The notes beneath the pieces are model-generated. The model was not told the DNA's origin. It searched no databases and saw only the letters and a program-made list of their open reading frames with translations. This document shows, in pieces, positions 26,357-34,736 of a stretch of DNA of 64,000 nucleotides. This stretch comes from Hydrogenimonas sp. SS33 (lineage in GTDB: Bacteria > Campylobacterota > Campylobacteria > Campylobacterales > Hydrogenimonadaceae): assembly GCF_040436365.1 (NCBI RefSeq), contig NZ_AP026369.1, positions 186,001-250,000 on the forward strand. Reading direction: 5' to 3'. Position 1 is the stretch's first letter; the number at the start of each line of letters is the position of its first letter. Made by a program: the position numbers and the translations under genes.

Positions 26357-27157
26357 ATGAAGAGATTGCTTTTTATGGTCGCTTTTTTAGGCATGGCGCT
26401 CTGGGCGGCACCGGAGCACTATGCGAAACTGCAGCCGTACGAAACCTACGTCATCAAAGCGGCGGCGGCGGGGCAGGTGCTGCAGGCCCGTGACGAGATG
26501 GAGGGGCGTACCGGCACCGGTGCGGTGGTCGTTCAGATCGACGACAGGGTGGACCGCTCCCAAAAAGCGGCGCTGGAAGTGACGTTGAAAGCCCTGCGGC
26601 AGACCCTGAAGATCACCGAAGCCATGGAGAAGAACCAGGAAAAGGTGGCCGAACGGGACAGGCGATACTACGAGCGGGTCAAAAATCTCAAAACCAAATC
26701 CCGGACCGAAAAGGACCGCATCTTCTCCAAAATGGCCGCCTCCGAAAACCAGCTGCTGAGCCTTGAGGAGAAGATGGCGACGCTCAAAAGGCAGATCGCC
26801 GATACGAAGGCGCAGATCTTCCAGCTGGAAGACCGCATCGGCAAGAAGGCGGTCCGGGCGAAGGGGCTCTACATCTACAAAGTGGCGGTCCGCCCCGGAG
26901 ATTACGTCAATCCGGGTACGCTGCTGCTGAAGGCGATGGACCTGCGCAAAGGACGGCTGGTCCTCTACCTCGACCCGGAAGAGGTGGAGGGGATCGAAAA
27001 GAAGAAGATCTACCTCAACGGCAAGCCCACCGGCCTGAAGTTCGAAAAGGTGCTGAAAGTAACCGACGAAACCCACATCTCCTCCTACCGGGCGGAGATT
27101 GTTCTCGACCATCCCGAGGGGCTCTTTTCGAGGCTTTTGAAAGTGGAAATCAGGTGA
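26357..27157 (+). CDS. HlyD-like periplasmic adaptor protein
   Basis: The 266-residue protein has a signal peptide (MKRLLFMVAFLGMALWA), a split lipoyl-like motif (IKAAAAGQVLQARDEMEG early; YKVAVRPGDYVNPGTLLL late) and a long coiled-coil hairpin between them (residues ~65-160). This is the architecture of efflux/secretion adaptors. The gene two positions downstream encodes a TolC-like protein, but no inner membrane pump is nearby. Confidence 0.8.
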   Translation: MKRLLFMVAFLGMALWAAPEHYAKLQPYETYVIKAAAAGQVLQARDEMEGRTGTGAVVVQIDDRVDRSQKAALEVTLKALRQTLKITEAMEKNQEKVAERDRRYYERVKNLKTKSRTEKDRIFSKMAASENQLLSLEEKMATLKRQIADTKAQIFQLEDRIGKKAVRAKGLYIYKVAVRPGDYVNPGTLLLKAMDLRKGRLVLYLDPEEVEGIEKKKIYLNGKPTGLKFEKVLKVTDETHISSYRAEIVLDHPEGLFSRLLKVEIR

Positions 27158-27171
27158 GCTGTCGTTTGTCA

Positions 27172-27240
27172 TTTGAACGGAGCTTCGCTCCTTCTGATGG
27201 ATAAAATCCAATATTCAAAGAGGGCCGAAGGCCGTTCAAA
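27172..27240. repeat. Inverted repeat upstream of argD
   Basis: TTTGAACGG (27172-27180) and CCGTTCAAA (27232-27240) are exact inverted copies, and CATTTG-like sequence continues on both outer sides. Between them are small hairpins GGAGCTTCGCTCC and GGCCGAAGGCC. It lies in the 123 bp gap before argD and may be a leader structure. Confidence 0.5.
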
Positions 27241-27280
27241 CGTCAAATGTCTAAATCAAAATTTTCAAGGAGATAGTGAC

Positions 27281-28468
27281 ATGACGATAGAAGCGATGGA
27301 CAAGGCGTATGTCCTGCCTACCTACGCCAGAAACTACGACGCCCATTTCGTTAGGGGCGAAAACGCCATGCTCTACGATGCCGAAGGAAACGATTATGTC
27401 GATTTCGGCAGCGGTATCGCCGTCTGCAGCGTGGGGCACGGAAACCCGCGGCTGGCGGAGGCGATCTGCGACCAGGCGAAAAAGCTGATCCACACTTCCA
27501 ACCTTTATCTCATCGAACCCCAGGCGAGGCTGGCGAAACGGCTGGCGGAGCTGAGCGGTATGGATGTGCGCACCTTCTTCGCCAACAGCGGGGCGGAGGC
27601 CAACGAAGGGGCCATCAAAATCGCCCGGCGCTACGGCACCGACGACGAAGGCAACGTGAAACGGTACAAGATCATCACCCTGGAGCACTCTTTCCACGGC
27701 CGGACCATCACCGCCCTCAAGGCGACGGGCCAGGAGGCGATGCACACCTACTTCGGCCCTTTCCCCGACGGCTTCGTCTACGCCAGAGACATCGAGCACA
27801 TCTACGACCTGATCGACGACCACACCGTCGCCGTGATGATCGAACTGGTCCAGGGCGAAGGGGGCGTGCAGCCCATGGAGAGGTCGGCGGTGCAGAAACT
27901 GGCGGCGGCGCTGAAGGAGCGGGACATTCTGCTCATCGTCGACGAGGTGCAGACCGGCATCTACCGCACCGGAGAGGTGCTGGCCTCCAACCTCTACGAG
28001 ATCACCCCCGACGTGGTGACCCTGGCCAAGGGGCTGGGTGGGGGCGTGCCCATCGGCGCGATCATGACGACGCTCAAGGAGATCCTCAAACCCGGAGACC
28101 ACGGCAGCACCTTCGGCGGCAATTTCCTCTCCACCCGCGCGGCTCTGGAGGTTCTGGAGATTCTCGAAAGCCACAAGACGAGCGGGGAGCTCGACCACAT
28201 GATGCTGCTTTTCGAGGAGCGCCTCAAAGAGATCGCCCGAATCTACGACAGGCTTTTCGACAAAGAGGTGGGCGTGGGGTTCATGCGGGGCCTGCGGGTC
28301 AAAGAGGGGTTCGACGCAGGCGAGATCGTGAAGGCCGCTTTCGACGAGCGGGTCGTCGTCCTCAAGGCGGGGCGCAATACGGTGCGCTTCCTGCCGGTGC
28401 TGACCATGACGAAAGAGGAGATGGCGCTTGGTTTCCAACGCTTCATTGCTGCGCTGGATCGCCTGTAG
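27281..28468 (+). CDS. argD: Acetylornithine aminotransferase (class III PLP)
   Basis: The 395-residue protein is a class III aminotransferase of the acetylornithine/succinylornithine type. It has DYVDFGSGIAVCSVGHGNP, FFANSGAEANEGAIKIARRY, the PLP segment LIVDEVQTGIYRTGE and the lysine segment TLAKGLGGGVPIGA. It makes N-acetylornithine from N-acetylglutamate semialdehyde in arginine synthesis, with argB at 52.8 kb. The ATG at 27281 has AAGGAGAT 8 bp upstream; the longer in-frame start lacks one. It is placed oddly between an adaptor and a TolC-like gene. Confidence 0.93.
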   Translation: MTIEAMDKAYVLPTYARNYDAHFVRGENAMLYDAEGNDYVDFGSGIAVCSVGHGNPRLAEAICDQAKKLIHTSNLYLIEPQARLAKRLAELSGMDVRTFFANSGAEANEGAIKIARRYGTDDEGNVKRYKIITLEHSFHGRTITALKATGQEAMHTYFGPFPDGFVYARDIEHIYDLIDDHTVAVMIELVQGEGGVQPMERSAVQKLAAALKERDILLIVDEVQTGIYRTGEVLASNLYEITPDVVTLAKGLGGGVPIGAIMTTLKEILKPGDHGSTFGGNFLSTRAALEVLEILESHKTSGELDHMMLLFEERLKEIARIYDRLFDKEVGVGFMRGLRVKEGFDAGEIVKAAFDERVVVLKAGRNTVRFLPVLTMTKEEMALGFQRFIAALDRL

Positions 28469-29657
28469 CCTGCTGGGAGGCTCTCTGCTGCTGGCCGGCC
28501 AGGGCCCCGAAGCGCTCCTTTCCAAACTGAAGCGTCAAACCCTGCAGCTGCAGCACGAGAAGAACCGTGCCGACAGCACCCAGCTGAAGTGGAGCTGGAT
28601 CAACCCCGTGACCGTGGGCTATTACGACAGCCGCAACACCCAGTTCGACCGGACCCAGATATCGAAGGAGTTTTCCATCCGTGTGGACCAGCCCATCTTT
28701 AAAAGCGGCGGCATCCTCTATGCCGTCAAATACGCCGCCGCGACCCGCAGGGTGGGGGATCTGGCCATCGAGGCGCAGGAGCGGAAGCTCATCAAGGAGG
28801 TGGTGGCGACGCTGTTTGATTTCCGCATCAACCGCTACCGCATCGCCAAGCAGAAGCTGCTGATCGAAAACGACCGCATCGACATCGAACGCAAGAAAGA
28901 GGCCTATCTCAGTGGCGACCTGGACAGCGGTTTTCTGGACCAGGCGATTTTGAAGAAGAACCGGGACACCCTGCAGCTCTATACCCTCCAGGACACCCGG
29001 GCCCAGCTGCACAGGACCTTCAAAAACCTGAGCGACGCCGATGCCGAAACGGTGACGCTGCCCCACTTCACCATCATGGAGAAGGCGCACTTCTTACGAA
29101 ACGACATCGACCTGCTGCAGCTGCGCCACAGGGTGGAGCAGAAGAGGGATTTCAAGACGATGACCCTCTCCCGCTACCTGCCGACCCTTTCGCTCCAGGC
29201 GAGTTATGTCAAGCCCTACGAAAACAGCTACTATTTCACCGGCGGCCGCTACCCGGGTCTCGGTGACGACTACTACACCTACGGCTTCAGGGTGACGATG
29301 CCCATAGACATCAAGGCGTGGCCCACCTTCGAATCGGCTCGGGTCGACCATCTCGTGGCCGAAGTGCAGCTTCTGGACAAGCGCAGAGAAGCCGACAACA
29401 CCTACGACGCCGCCATGAAGCGGCTGAAAGTGCTCGATAGGATGATCGCCCTCTCCAAAGAGGATGAGAAGCTCTACGACTCCCTCGTGACCAGTACAAA
29501 AGAGCAGATGGAAGCGGGCGAAAAGACCGCCTACGACCTCAAGACGATGAAAAATTCCAAAAAGATCCGCCAGATCGACCGCAAGATTTTCCAGCTCCAA
29601 AAGCAGCTCGTTCTGCTGGACCTCTACGAAAAAAGCTACACCAAGGGGGAAAAATAG
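28428..29657 (+). CDS. TolC-like outer membrane protein
   Basis: The 409-residue protein has a signal peptide (CSLLGGSLLLAG) and helical repeats with strands such as TLSLQASYVKPYENSYYF and DYYTYGFRVTMPIDI, matching divergent outer membrane efflux proteins. The start is TTG at 28428 or a nearby TTG at 28446; both lie inside the argD end, giving up to 41 bp of overlap. No ATG is available. It likely partners the adaptor at 26357. Confidence 0.75.
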   Translation: MVSNASLLRWIACSLLGGSLLLAGQGPEALLSKLKRQTLQLQHEKNRADSTQLKWSWINPVTVGYYDSRNTQFDRTQISKEFSIRVDQPIFKSGGILYAVKYAAATRRVGDLAIEAQERKLIKEVVATLFDFRINRYRIAKQKLLIENDRIDIERKKEAYLSGDLDSGFLDQAILKKNRDTLQLYTLQDTRAQLHRTFKNLSDADAETVTLPHFTIMEKAHFLRNDIDLLQLRHRVEQKRDFKTMTLSRYLPTLSLQASYVKPYENSYYFTGGRYPGLGDDYYTYGFRVTMPIDIKAWPTFESARVDHLVAEVQLLDKRREADNTYDAAMKRLKVLDRMIALSKEDEKLYDSLVTSTKEQMEAGEKTAYDLKTMKNSKKIRQIDRKIFQLQKQLVLLDLYEKSYTKGEK

Positions 29658-29712
29658 GCCATGCACAATCTTCCTTTTACTGTTCACTGTTCACCACTTC
29701 CGGGGGAAGTCC

Positions 29713-30717
29713 ATGAAACCCTTCAGTGAATACATGAACGAATGGCTCTACGGGCCCCAGGGCTATTACGCCAGGTTCAAGGCGATCGGCAAAGAGGGCG
29801 ACTTCTATACCGCCGTCAGTACCAGCCGCTTTTTCGGGGCGACGATCGCCCACCACCTGGTGGAAACGGTCAAAGAGGCGCGGCTTTCGCCCCATACATG
29901 GCTCGTGGAGATCGGCGCCCACCAGGGGTATCTGCTTGGGGACATGATCGAATGGATCGCCCAGGAGGCGCCGGAACTGCTGGAGACGATGCGCTTTGGC
30001 ATCGTGGAGCGTTTCGAAGCGCTGCGGGAAGTGCAGAAGGAGCATTTCAAAACCCGCTTCGGCGACGCGGTGACGCTGCACCACTTCGTCCATCCGGCGG
30101 AAGTAGGGGCGAAAGAGGCGTTTGTCGTGGCCAACGAGATTTTCGACGCCTTCCCCTGCGACCTTGTCTACAAAGGAAAGACGGCGCTGGTCGATGAAAA
30201 AAACCACCGCATCCGTTTCGAGGGGCACGATGAACAGGCGCTGGCGATCGCCCGGAAGTACGGCCAGGAGAAGGGGGAAGTGGCCAGAGGCTACGAAACC
30301 TTCGCCGCCGCCATGGCCCGGCTGGCCAAAAAGCTCTACTTCGTCTCCTTCGATTACGGAGAGAAGGAGGCCCGCACCGATTTCTCCATCCGCATCTACA
30401 AAGGGCATGAAGTCTATCCCCTTTTCGAAGAGGGGCTCGACCTGGCTTCGCTGTTCGGGCAGAGCGACATCACCTACGACGTCAACTTCTCCCATGTCAT
30501 GGATGCCTTCGAAGCCGCGGGTTTCGAAACGGCTGGCTACAAGACCCAGCTTCGGGCCCTGACGGAGTTCGGCCTCCCCGACCTGCTGGAGCAGCTGGCG
30601 AAGCTGGGGAACCAGAGCCTCTATCTGCGGGAACTCAACAAAGTCAAAATCTTAATCGATCCTCAGATCATGGGGGAGCGTTTCAAAATGGTTGCCTTTC
30701 AAAAGGGTTTGGGTTAA
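29713..30717 (+). CDS. SAM-dependent methyltransferase, MidA/NDUFAF7 (DUF185) family
   Basis: The 334-residue protein matches the MidA family: FSEYMNEWLYGPQGYYA, GDFYTAVSTSRFFG, the SAM site LVEIGAHQGYLLGDM and the FVVANEIFDAFPCD motif. The mitochondrial homologue methylates an arginine of complex I subunit NDUFS2; the bacterial substrate is not established. The gene stands after a short spacer carrying CTGTTCACTGTTCACC heptamers (29679-29696). Confidence 0.85.
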   Translation: MKPFSEYMNEWLYGPQGYYARFKAIGKEGDFYTAVSTSRFFGATIAHHLVETVKEARLSPHTWLVEIGAHQGYLLGDMIEWIAQEAPELLETMRFGIVERFEALREVQKEHFKTRFGDAVTLHHFVHPAEVGAKEAFVVANEIFDAFPCDLVYKGKTALVDEKNHRIRFEGHDEQALAIARKYGQEKGEVARGYETFAAAMARLAKKLYFVSFDYGEKEARTDFSIRIYKGHEVYPLFEEGLDLASLFGQSDITYDVNFSHVMDAFEAAGFETAGYKTQLRALTEFGLPDLLEQLAKLGNQSLYLRELNKVKILIDPQIMGERFKMVAFQKGLG

Positions 30718-30726
30718 TATAGCCCC

Positions 30727-31320
30727 ATGAAGAAGTTTTGGACCCTTTTGAGCTTACTGTTTGTTGCGGTGCAGGCCGATCCGGTCAACGGATGGGAGCC
30801 GCTGCACGAGGCAGTTTTCGCCGACGACCTGAACAAAACCAGGGAAATGGTGGAGCAAAAACATTGCGACATCGACGCCCAGTCGAAAGCCGGCATCTCT
30901 GCGCTGCATATCGCCGTCAAGACGCGAAACCTGCCGATGGTCATCTATCTGGTGGAGCATGGCGCCGATGTGGACATTCAGGACAACAACGGCTATACGC
31001 CACTGCTCTATGCGGTGGCCCAGCGGCGCATAAAAATCGTCAAGTACCTGGTGATGCACGATGCGGATGTCAATGAAGCCAACCATGCTGGCATCACGCC
31101 GCTGCAGCAGGCGGCCTACAGCAACGCCTACACCATCGTCGACTACCTGCTCAAGCACGGCGCCGATCCGGACCTGACCAACGCCAACGGGGTCAATGCC
31201 TGCGAACTGGCCTACCTGAAAGGCAATTTCGCCATTGCCCATTATCTGAAATCCTTCACCCACGGGGTGTGCGGCCTCTATCTGGACGAACTCAATGCGA
31301 CGAAAAAGGAGAATGAATGA
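30727..31320 (+). CDS. Secreted ankyrin-repeat protein
   Basis: The 197-residue protein has a signal peptide (MKKFWTLLSLLFVAVQA) followed by about four to five ankyrin repeats, each with G-(S/I)-ALHIA or G-TPL-type starts (AGISALHIAVKTRNLPMVIY, NGYTPLLYAVAQRRIKIVKY, AGITPLQQAAYSNAYTIVDY). It is probably periplasmic and protein-binding. A TAATAT box ends 6 bp before the ATG, so the transcript may be leaderless. The stop overlaps the thiS start. Confidence 0.85.
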   Translation: MKKFWTLLSLLFVAVQADPVNGWEPLHEAVFADDLNKTREMVEQKHCDIDAQSKAGISALHIAVKTRNLPMVIYLVEHGADVDIQDNNGYTPLLYAVAQRRIKIVKYLVMHDADVNEANHAGITPLQQAAYSNAYTIVDYLLKHGADPDLTNANGVNACELAYLKGNFAIAHYLKSFTHGVCGLYLDELNATKKENE

Positions 31321-31517
31321 AAGTGACGGTCAATGGAGAAGAGAAGCGTTTCGACGCGGGGGTGACCCTTCAGCAGATCATCGAAACCCTGGGTATCGCC
31401 GACAAAGTGATGGCGGCGGCGGTCAATATGGAGGTGGTAAAAAAGGAGCGGTGGAGCGATTTTCGGCCCAAAGAGGGGGACAAAATCGAGCTTCTACACT
31501 TCGTCGGAGGGGGATGA
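31317..31517 (+). CDS. thiS: ThiS-like sulfur carrier protein
   Basis: The 66-residue ubiquitin-like protein begins MKVTVNGEEKRFDAGVTLQQ and ends HFVGGG, with the C-terminal Gly-Gly that is adenylated and thiocarboxylated for thiazole synthesis. No thiG, thiF or other thiamine gene is adjacent. It overlaps the ankyrin gene by 4 bp at its start and the convergent acpS by 24 bp at its end. Confidence 0.85.
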   Translation: MKVTVNGEEKRFDAGVTLQQIIETLGIADKVMAAAVNMEVVKKERWSDFRPKEGDKIELLHFVGGG

Positions 31518-31862
31518 GGCTTCGATGGCGGCGACGGCGATGGCGAAGCCGCCGTCATGGGCGATGGAGAGCGAAGTGCCGGTGATGCCGAACTTTTTCA
31601 TGAGTGGATCGCTTAGGCAAAAGTGAGGCGCGCCCCTTTCGTTTTTGTAAAGCCTGATGTCGTGAAATCCCACGGTGGAGCCGATGCCCGTCCCCAGGGC
31701 TTTGGCGACCGCCTCTTTCGCCGCCCAGAATCCCGCGGCGGTCTCCGGCTTTTTGGCCAGCACTGCCTCCTCTTCGTTGAGGTAGCGTAGCAAAAAGCGC
31801 TCCCCATGCTTTTTCAAAGAGGCTTCGATGCGTGCGATGACGACGATGTCGACGCCGATCAT
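31494..31862 (-). CDS. acpS: Holo-[acyl-carrier-protein] synthase
   Basis: The 122-residue protein transfers 4'-phosphopantetheine from CoA to acyl carrier protein. It has the Mg2+-binding MIGVDIVVIARIE and FWAAKEAVAKALGTG motifs and the C-terminal SLSIAHDGGFAIAVA. The length is normal for a group I AcpS. It overlaps fliL by 4 bp, and its 3' end runs 24 bp into thiS on the other strand. Confidence 0.93.
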   Translation of the reverse strand: MIGVDIVVIARIEASLKKHGERFLLRYLNEEEAVLAKKPETAAGFWAAKEAVAKALGTGIGSTVGFHDIRLYKNERGAPHFCLSDPLMKKFGITGTSLSIAHDGGFAIAVAAIEASSPSDEV

Positions 31863-32392
31863 TGAATGACGAACTCCGTAAAGTAGACGTGGCGTATCTC
31901 GCCGTCGTCGAGATGCTTGTTTATCTGGTTGATGATCTCCTCCTTCAGCTTCTCTTTTCCTTTTGCCGTCGTGATCTCCTCCACGGTTTTGGAGGAGAGG
32001 ATGGAGATGATGATGTCGCGGATCATCGGTGTCTTTTTGTCAAGCTCCGGCGTCAACTCTTCCCCATCCTCTTCCAGGTTCATTTTGACGACCAGGTACC
32101 GGGTGCCGTTGTCGCTCATCAGATTGACGGTAAATTTGTCAAGGGGGTACATGGGCCCTACCGCCAGATCCTCGCTTTTGCGTTTGTGTTTTTTCTCCAC
32201 CTTCTCCTGTTTTACGACGGTGCCGTCATCCGCTTCGTCTCCCGAGAGCATCAGATAGGCGACGACCCCGCCGATGGCCAGGACCAGTACGAGCAACACG
32301 ACGATCAGTATCAGAACGATGTTGCTTCCGCCCGATTTTTCCGATTTCGATTCCTCTTTTTCCTGGTTTTCCTCTTTAGCTTCTTCCGCCAT
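31859..32392 (-). CDS. fliL: Flagellar basal body-associated protein FliL
   Basis: The 177-residue protein has a charged cytoplasmic N-terminus, one membrane helix (VLILIVVLLVLVLAIGGVVA, about residues 26-46) and a periplasmic FliL domain (YPLDKFTVNLMSDNGTRYL and TPMIRDIIISILSSKT). It supports stator-flagellar motor torque. The pairing with acpS downstream is seen in other Campylobacterota, from memory. Confidence 0.9.
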   Translation of the reverse strand: MAEEAKEENQEKEESKSEKSGGSNIVLILIVVLLVLVLAIGGVVAYLMLSGDEADDGTVVKQEKVEKKHKRKSEDLAVGPMYPLDKFTVNLMSDNGTRYLVVKMNLEEDGEELTPELDKKTPMIRDIIISILSSKTVEEITTAKGKEKLKEEIINQINKHLDDGEIRHVYFTEFVIQ

Positions 32393-32505
32393 GGGTGCAT
32401 CCTTGCAAAGTGATTCTTCGAAATACTATCGGCATTTCAGTGAATTTGGTTAAAATAGACCAAATCATTTACTGCGAAATATCAGTAAACTGGGATGACA
32501 ATCAT

Positions 32506-33312
32506 ATGACACTCGGGTTTATAGAAAACTTTTTTGCCTGGATCGGGCGGCCTTTCGTCAGACTTTATGAGATGATCGTGGGTTTCGGCGCATTCATCGA
32601 ATTTCAGACGGGGCTGATTCCCCTCTATTTCAAACGGCCCTACCGCATTCGCGAATTTTTTCAGCAGATGGACTCCATCGGCATTGGAACGACGGGGGTC
32701 ATCCTCCTGACGGCGCTCTTTACCGGCATGGTGGAGGCGATTCAGCTCTACCACGGTTTCCACCGCTTCAATGCCGAAAATTTCATGGGGTATACGATTT
32801 TCGTCTCCATCTCCAGGGAGCTGGGCCCCGTCTTCGCCGCACTGATGCTCACCTCCCGCGCCGTCAGCGCCATGGCGGCTGAGCTGGGGACGATGCGGGT
32901 GACGGAGCAGATCGACGCCATCGAAACCCTGGCGGTCGACTCGAAAAAGTATCTCATCATCCCGCGCATTCTCGCCACGACGGTCTCACTGCCTCTGCTG
33001 GTGGCGGTTTTCGATTTTGTCGGGAACGTGAGTGCCTACCTCATCTCGACCGACGCCCTCGGCGTCAATCCGGTCGCCTACCGCGATACGATCACCCAAT
33101 ACCTCACCTTCGCCGATATCGGAACGGGCGTTTTAAAAGCATTCGTTTTCGGTTTTCTGGTCGCTTCCATCGGTACCTATCTCGGTTATACGGCGCGTGG
33201 GGGTGCCAGAGGGGTAGGGCAGGCGACGACCGCCGCCGTCGTTTACGCCTCCATCACGATCTTCGCTGCCAACTACTTTCTTTCGTCGCTCTTTCTGCTG
33301 CTTGACTGGTGA
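32506..33312 (+). CDS. mlaE: MlaE-like ABC transporter permease
   Basis: From the ATG at 32506 the product is 268 residues, the usual length of MlaE/YrbE permeases. Five or so membrane helices and the motifs LTALFTGMVEAIQLY, SRELGPVFAALML and ELGTMRVTEQIDAIETLAVD are characteristic. It is the membrane component of a phospholipid (Mla) transporter maintaining outer-membrane asymmetry. The ATPase and MCE-protein genes are not in the window. An in-frame upstream extension of 37 residues has no homology-like features, so I left it out. Confidence 0.88.
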   Translation: MTLGFIENFFAWIGRPFVRLYEMIVGFGAFIEFQTGLIPLYFKRPYRIREFFQQMDSIGIGTTGVILLTALFTGMVEAIQLYHGFHRFNAENFMGYTIFVSISRELGPVFAALMLTSRAVSAMAAELGTMRVTEQIDAIETLAVDSKKYLIIPRILATTVSLPLLVAVFDFVGNVSAYLISTDALGVNPVAYRDTITQYLTFADIGTGVLKAFVFGFLVASIGTYLGYTARGGARGVGQATTAAVVYASITIFAANYFLSSLFLLLDW

Positions 33313-33327
33313 TTCAATACCCGGCAA

Positions 33328-33361
33328 GAGACCGGAATACACGACTTCCGGTCTCGTTTTT
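33328..33361 (+). terminator. Rho-independent terminator after mlaE
   Basis: GAGACCGGA (33328-33336) pairs with TCCGGTCTC (33347-33355), with a 10-base loop, then CGTTTTT. It lies 15 bp after the mlaE stop. Confidence 0.85.
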
Positions 33362-33375
33362 GGTTAGGGACAGAC

Positions 33376-33506
33376 GTTACGCAAAAAGCGTAACATCCTC
33401 TCGAAATCCTCGATTTTGAAGCTTTGGGGGGAAACCATAAAAGCTTTTGGGACGGCCACTCCCCGCCAAAGCTTGGGCTTTGCTCATGCTTTGCGTAACA
33501 TCAGTT
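33376..33506. repeat. Dispersed hairpin repeat, copy B
   Basis: This copy has the outer palindrome GTTACGCAAAAAGCGTAAC, CTCTCGAAATCCTCGATTTTG, GAAGCTTTGGGGGG, then GACGGCCACTCCCCGCC, GCTTGGGCTTTGCTCATGC and the arm TTTGCGTAACATCAGTT. It lies between the mlaE terminator and a small minus-strand gene whose paralogue at 40901 is also preceded by copies of this repeat. Confidence 0.85.
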
Positions 33507-33519
33507 AGGAGTAAATCTT

Positions 33520-33798
33520 CTATTCGCACCGGTCAATGCCCAGCTTTTTCATCAGGACGTCGAAAAAAGGGCCCGCCTCCTTGTCGTAGTCGTCGTGGAA
33601 TTCGACGGAGACGATGCCCCGCCCTTCGCCCTCTTCGATCGTGGAGATCTCCACCTGGCACTCTTTCCGCCAGGGTGTCGAGGCGATAGCGTCGAGAATG
33701 CGGGCTTTCTCTTCGGCGTTGCGGTAGAGGAGTTCGAGCTTCTCGTAACGCTCCTCATGGGAGTGGATGGCGGTAATGTGGTCGGTGATATCGGTCAT
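33520..33798 (-). CDS. Small conserved protein, paralogue of the gene at 40901
   Basis: The 92-residue product (ATG at 33798; a TTG two codons earlier is possible) shares a C-terminal block with the protein at 40901: HDDYDKEAGPFFDVLMKKLG followed by IDRCE here, NDDYDKEGGDFFEILLKKLG followed by IDHCE there. Both have an RYE(K/G)L(E/Q)L helix near the N-terminus and end in a near-terminal cysteine. No family is recognised, and there are no membrane or signal features. It has a dispersed repeat copy immediately 3' of it. Confidence 0.7.
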   Translation of the reverse strand: MTDITDHITAIHSHEERYEKLELLYRNAEEKARILDAIASTPWRKECQVEISTIEEGEGRGIVSVEFHDDYDKEAGPFFDVLMKKLGIDRCE

Positions 33799-33863
33799 AT
33801 GCAAGTTTTCTTTCTGTAAAATCTGTAGAATGATTGCTGAATCATAGCATGAAAAGGGTCACG

Positions 33864-34418
33864 ATGAATTTTCTTTTCGATGCCAGATCCCATTTCAATC
33901 TGGCCAACCTCTTCACGATGATGAATATCACGGCCGGTCTGGTGGCGGCCTACCTGGTGACGCAGCACCAGTTCGCATGGGCTGCCCTCTTCGCGTGGGT
34001 CGGAGGCGCTTTCGACATCTTCGACGGAAAGATTGCCAGAAAATACGGCCTATCCAACGAGTTCGGTGTCCAGCTCGACTCTTTTGCCGATTTTCTCACC
34101 TTCGTGCTGGTGCCGGTCTTTTTCATCTTCGTCGGGGTCTATGAAAAGATGGAAGGGGTGTGGTTCGCTCTGGGAGCCGTGGCGGTGGTCTATTATGTCA
34201 TCAGCGGGCTGCGGAGGCTCATTCAGTTCAATATCGACGCCTCCCCGGGGAACGTGGGAAAATATTTCGTCGGGGTACCGACACCGCTCGGGGCGATTCT
34301 GCTCTGGCTCGTCTGGCTGGGAAATCTCTACGGTCTCATTCCGGATGGGGCGGTCATCGCGTTGATGTTTCTGACAGGCTGGCTGCTCAACTCCCGTGTC
34401 AAAGTGCCCCATCCGTAA
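33864..34418 (+). CDS. pssA: CDP-diacylglycerol--serine O-phosphatidyltransferase
   Basis: The protein (184 residues from the ATG at 33864, which has AAGGG 8 bp upstream) contains the CDP-alcohol phosphatidyltransferase signature DGxxARxxxxxxxxGxxxDxxxD: Asp54-Gly55, Arg59, Gly68, Asp72 and Asp76. It has several membrane helices and makes phosphatidylserine, precursor of phosphatidylethanolamine. In-frame starts at 33849 and 33834 would add 5 or 10 residues. It is short for PssA, lacking extra C-terminal helices. Confidence 0.85.
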   Translation: MNFLFDARSHFNLANLFTMMNITAGLVAAYLVTQHQFAWAALFAWVGGAFDIFDGKIARKYGLSNEFGVQLDSFADFLTFVLVPVFFIFVGVYEKMEGVWFALGAVAVVYYVISGLRRLIQFNIDASPGNVGKYFVGVPTPLGAILLWLVWLGNLYGLIPDGAVIALMFLTGWLLNSRVKVPHP

Positions 34419-34428
34419 GGGAGCGGCG

Positions 34429-34698
34429 CTATTTCTGGGCTTTGACCTTCTCGGGCGTGAGCCCGAAATTCTCCAGAATGTGGCGGAGTTTGACCACTTC
34501 GTCTTTGGTGAAATGGTCGCCGTGGGGCAGTTGGAGAATCTCCTCTTTCTCTTCGAAGAAGAGTTTCGCGCTGTGCCCTTTGGTCGTTTCGATGTGGACG
34601 CCGAAATGCTCGATGGCGGAGAGGGTTTTTCGCACGTCCAGATTGGAAGGAAGCGGGTGGGAGAAGATTTTCTCGATCTTTTGAATGTGTTTGCTCAT
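34429..34698 (-). CDS. HicA-like small protein without a HicB partner
   Basis: The 89-residue protein (ATG at 34698, with AAGGAGT upstream) reads KHIQKIEKIFSHPLPSNLDV, a segment containing HFGVHIETTKGHSAKLFFEE, and ILQLPHGDHFTKDEVVKLR. This resembles HicA-type (YcfA) dsRNA-binding-fold proteins of Campylobacterota, although the catalytic-site region GHSAK differs from the usual GSH(H/R). No antitoxin hicB gene is beside it, so a toxin role is doubtful. Convergent with pssA, 10 bp apart. Confidence 0.6.
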   Translation of the reverse strand: MSKHIQKIEKIFSHPLPSNLDVRKTLSAIEHFGVHIETTKGHSAKLFFEEKEEILQLPHGDHFTKDEVVKLRHILENFGLTPEKVKAQK

Positions 34699-34736
34699 AC
34701 TTGACTCCTTGAATTGAATTTTTATACCAAACCACA

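Noticed and set aside
34429-34698. Complete HicAB toxin-antitoxin module
   Set aside because: Only a HicA-like gene is present and its active-site segment is unusual; the flanks are pssA and a palindromic element.
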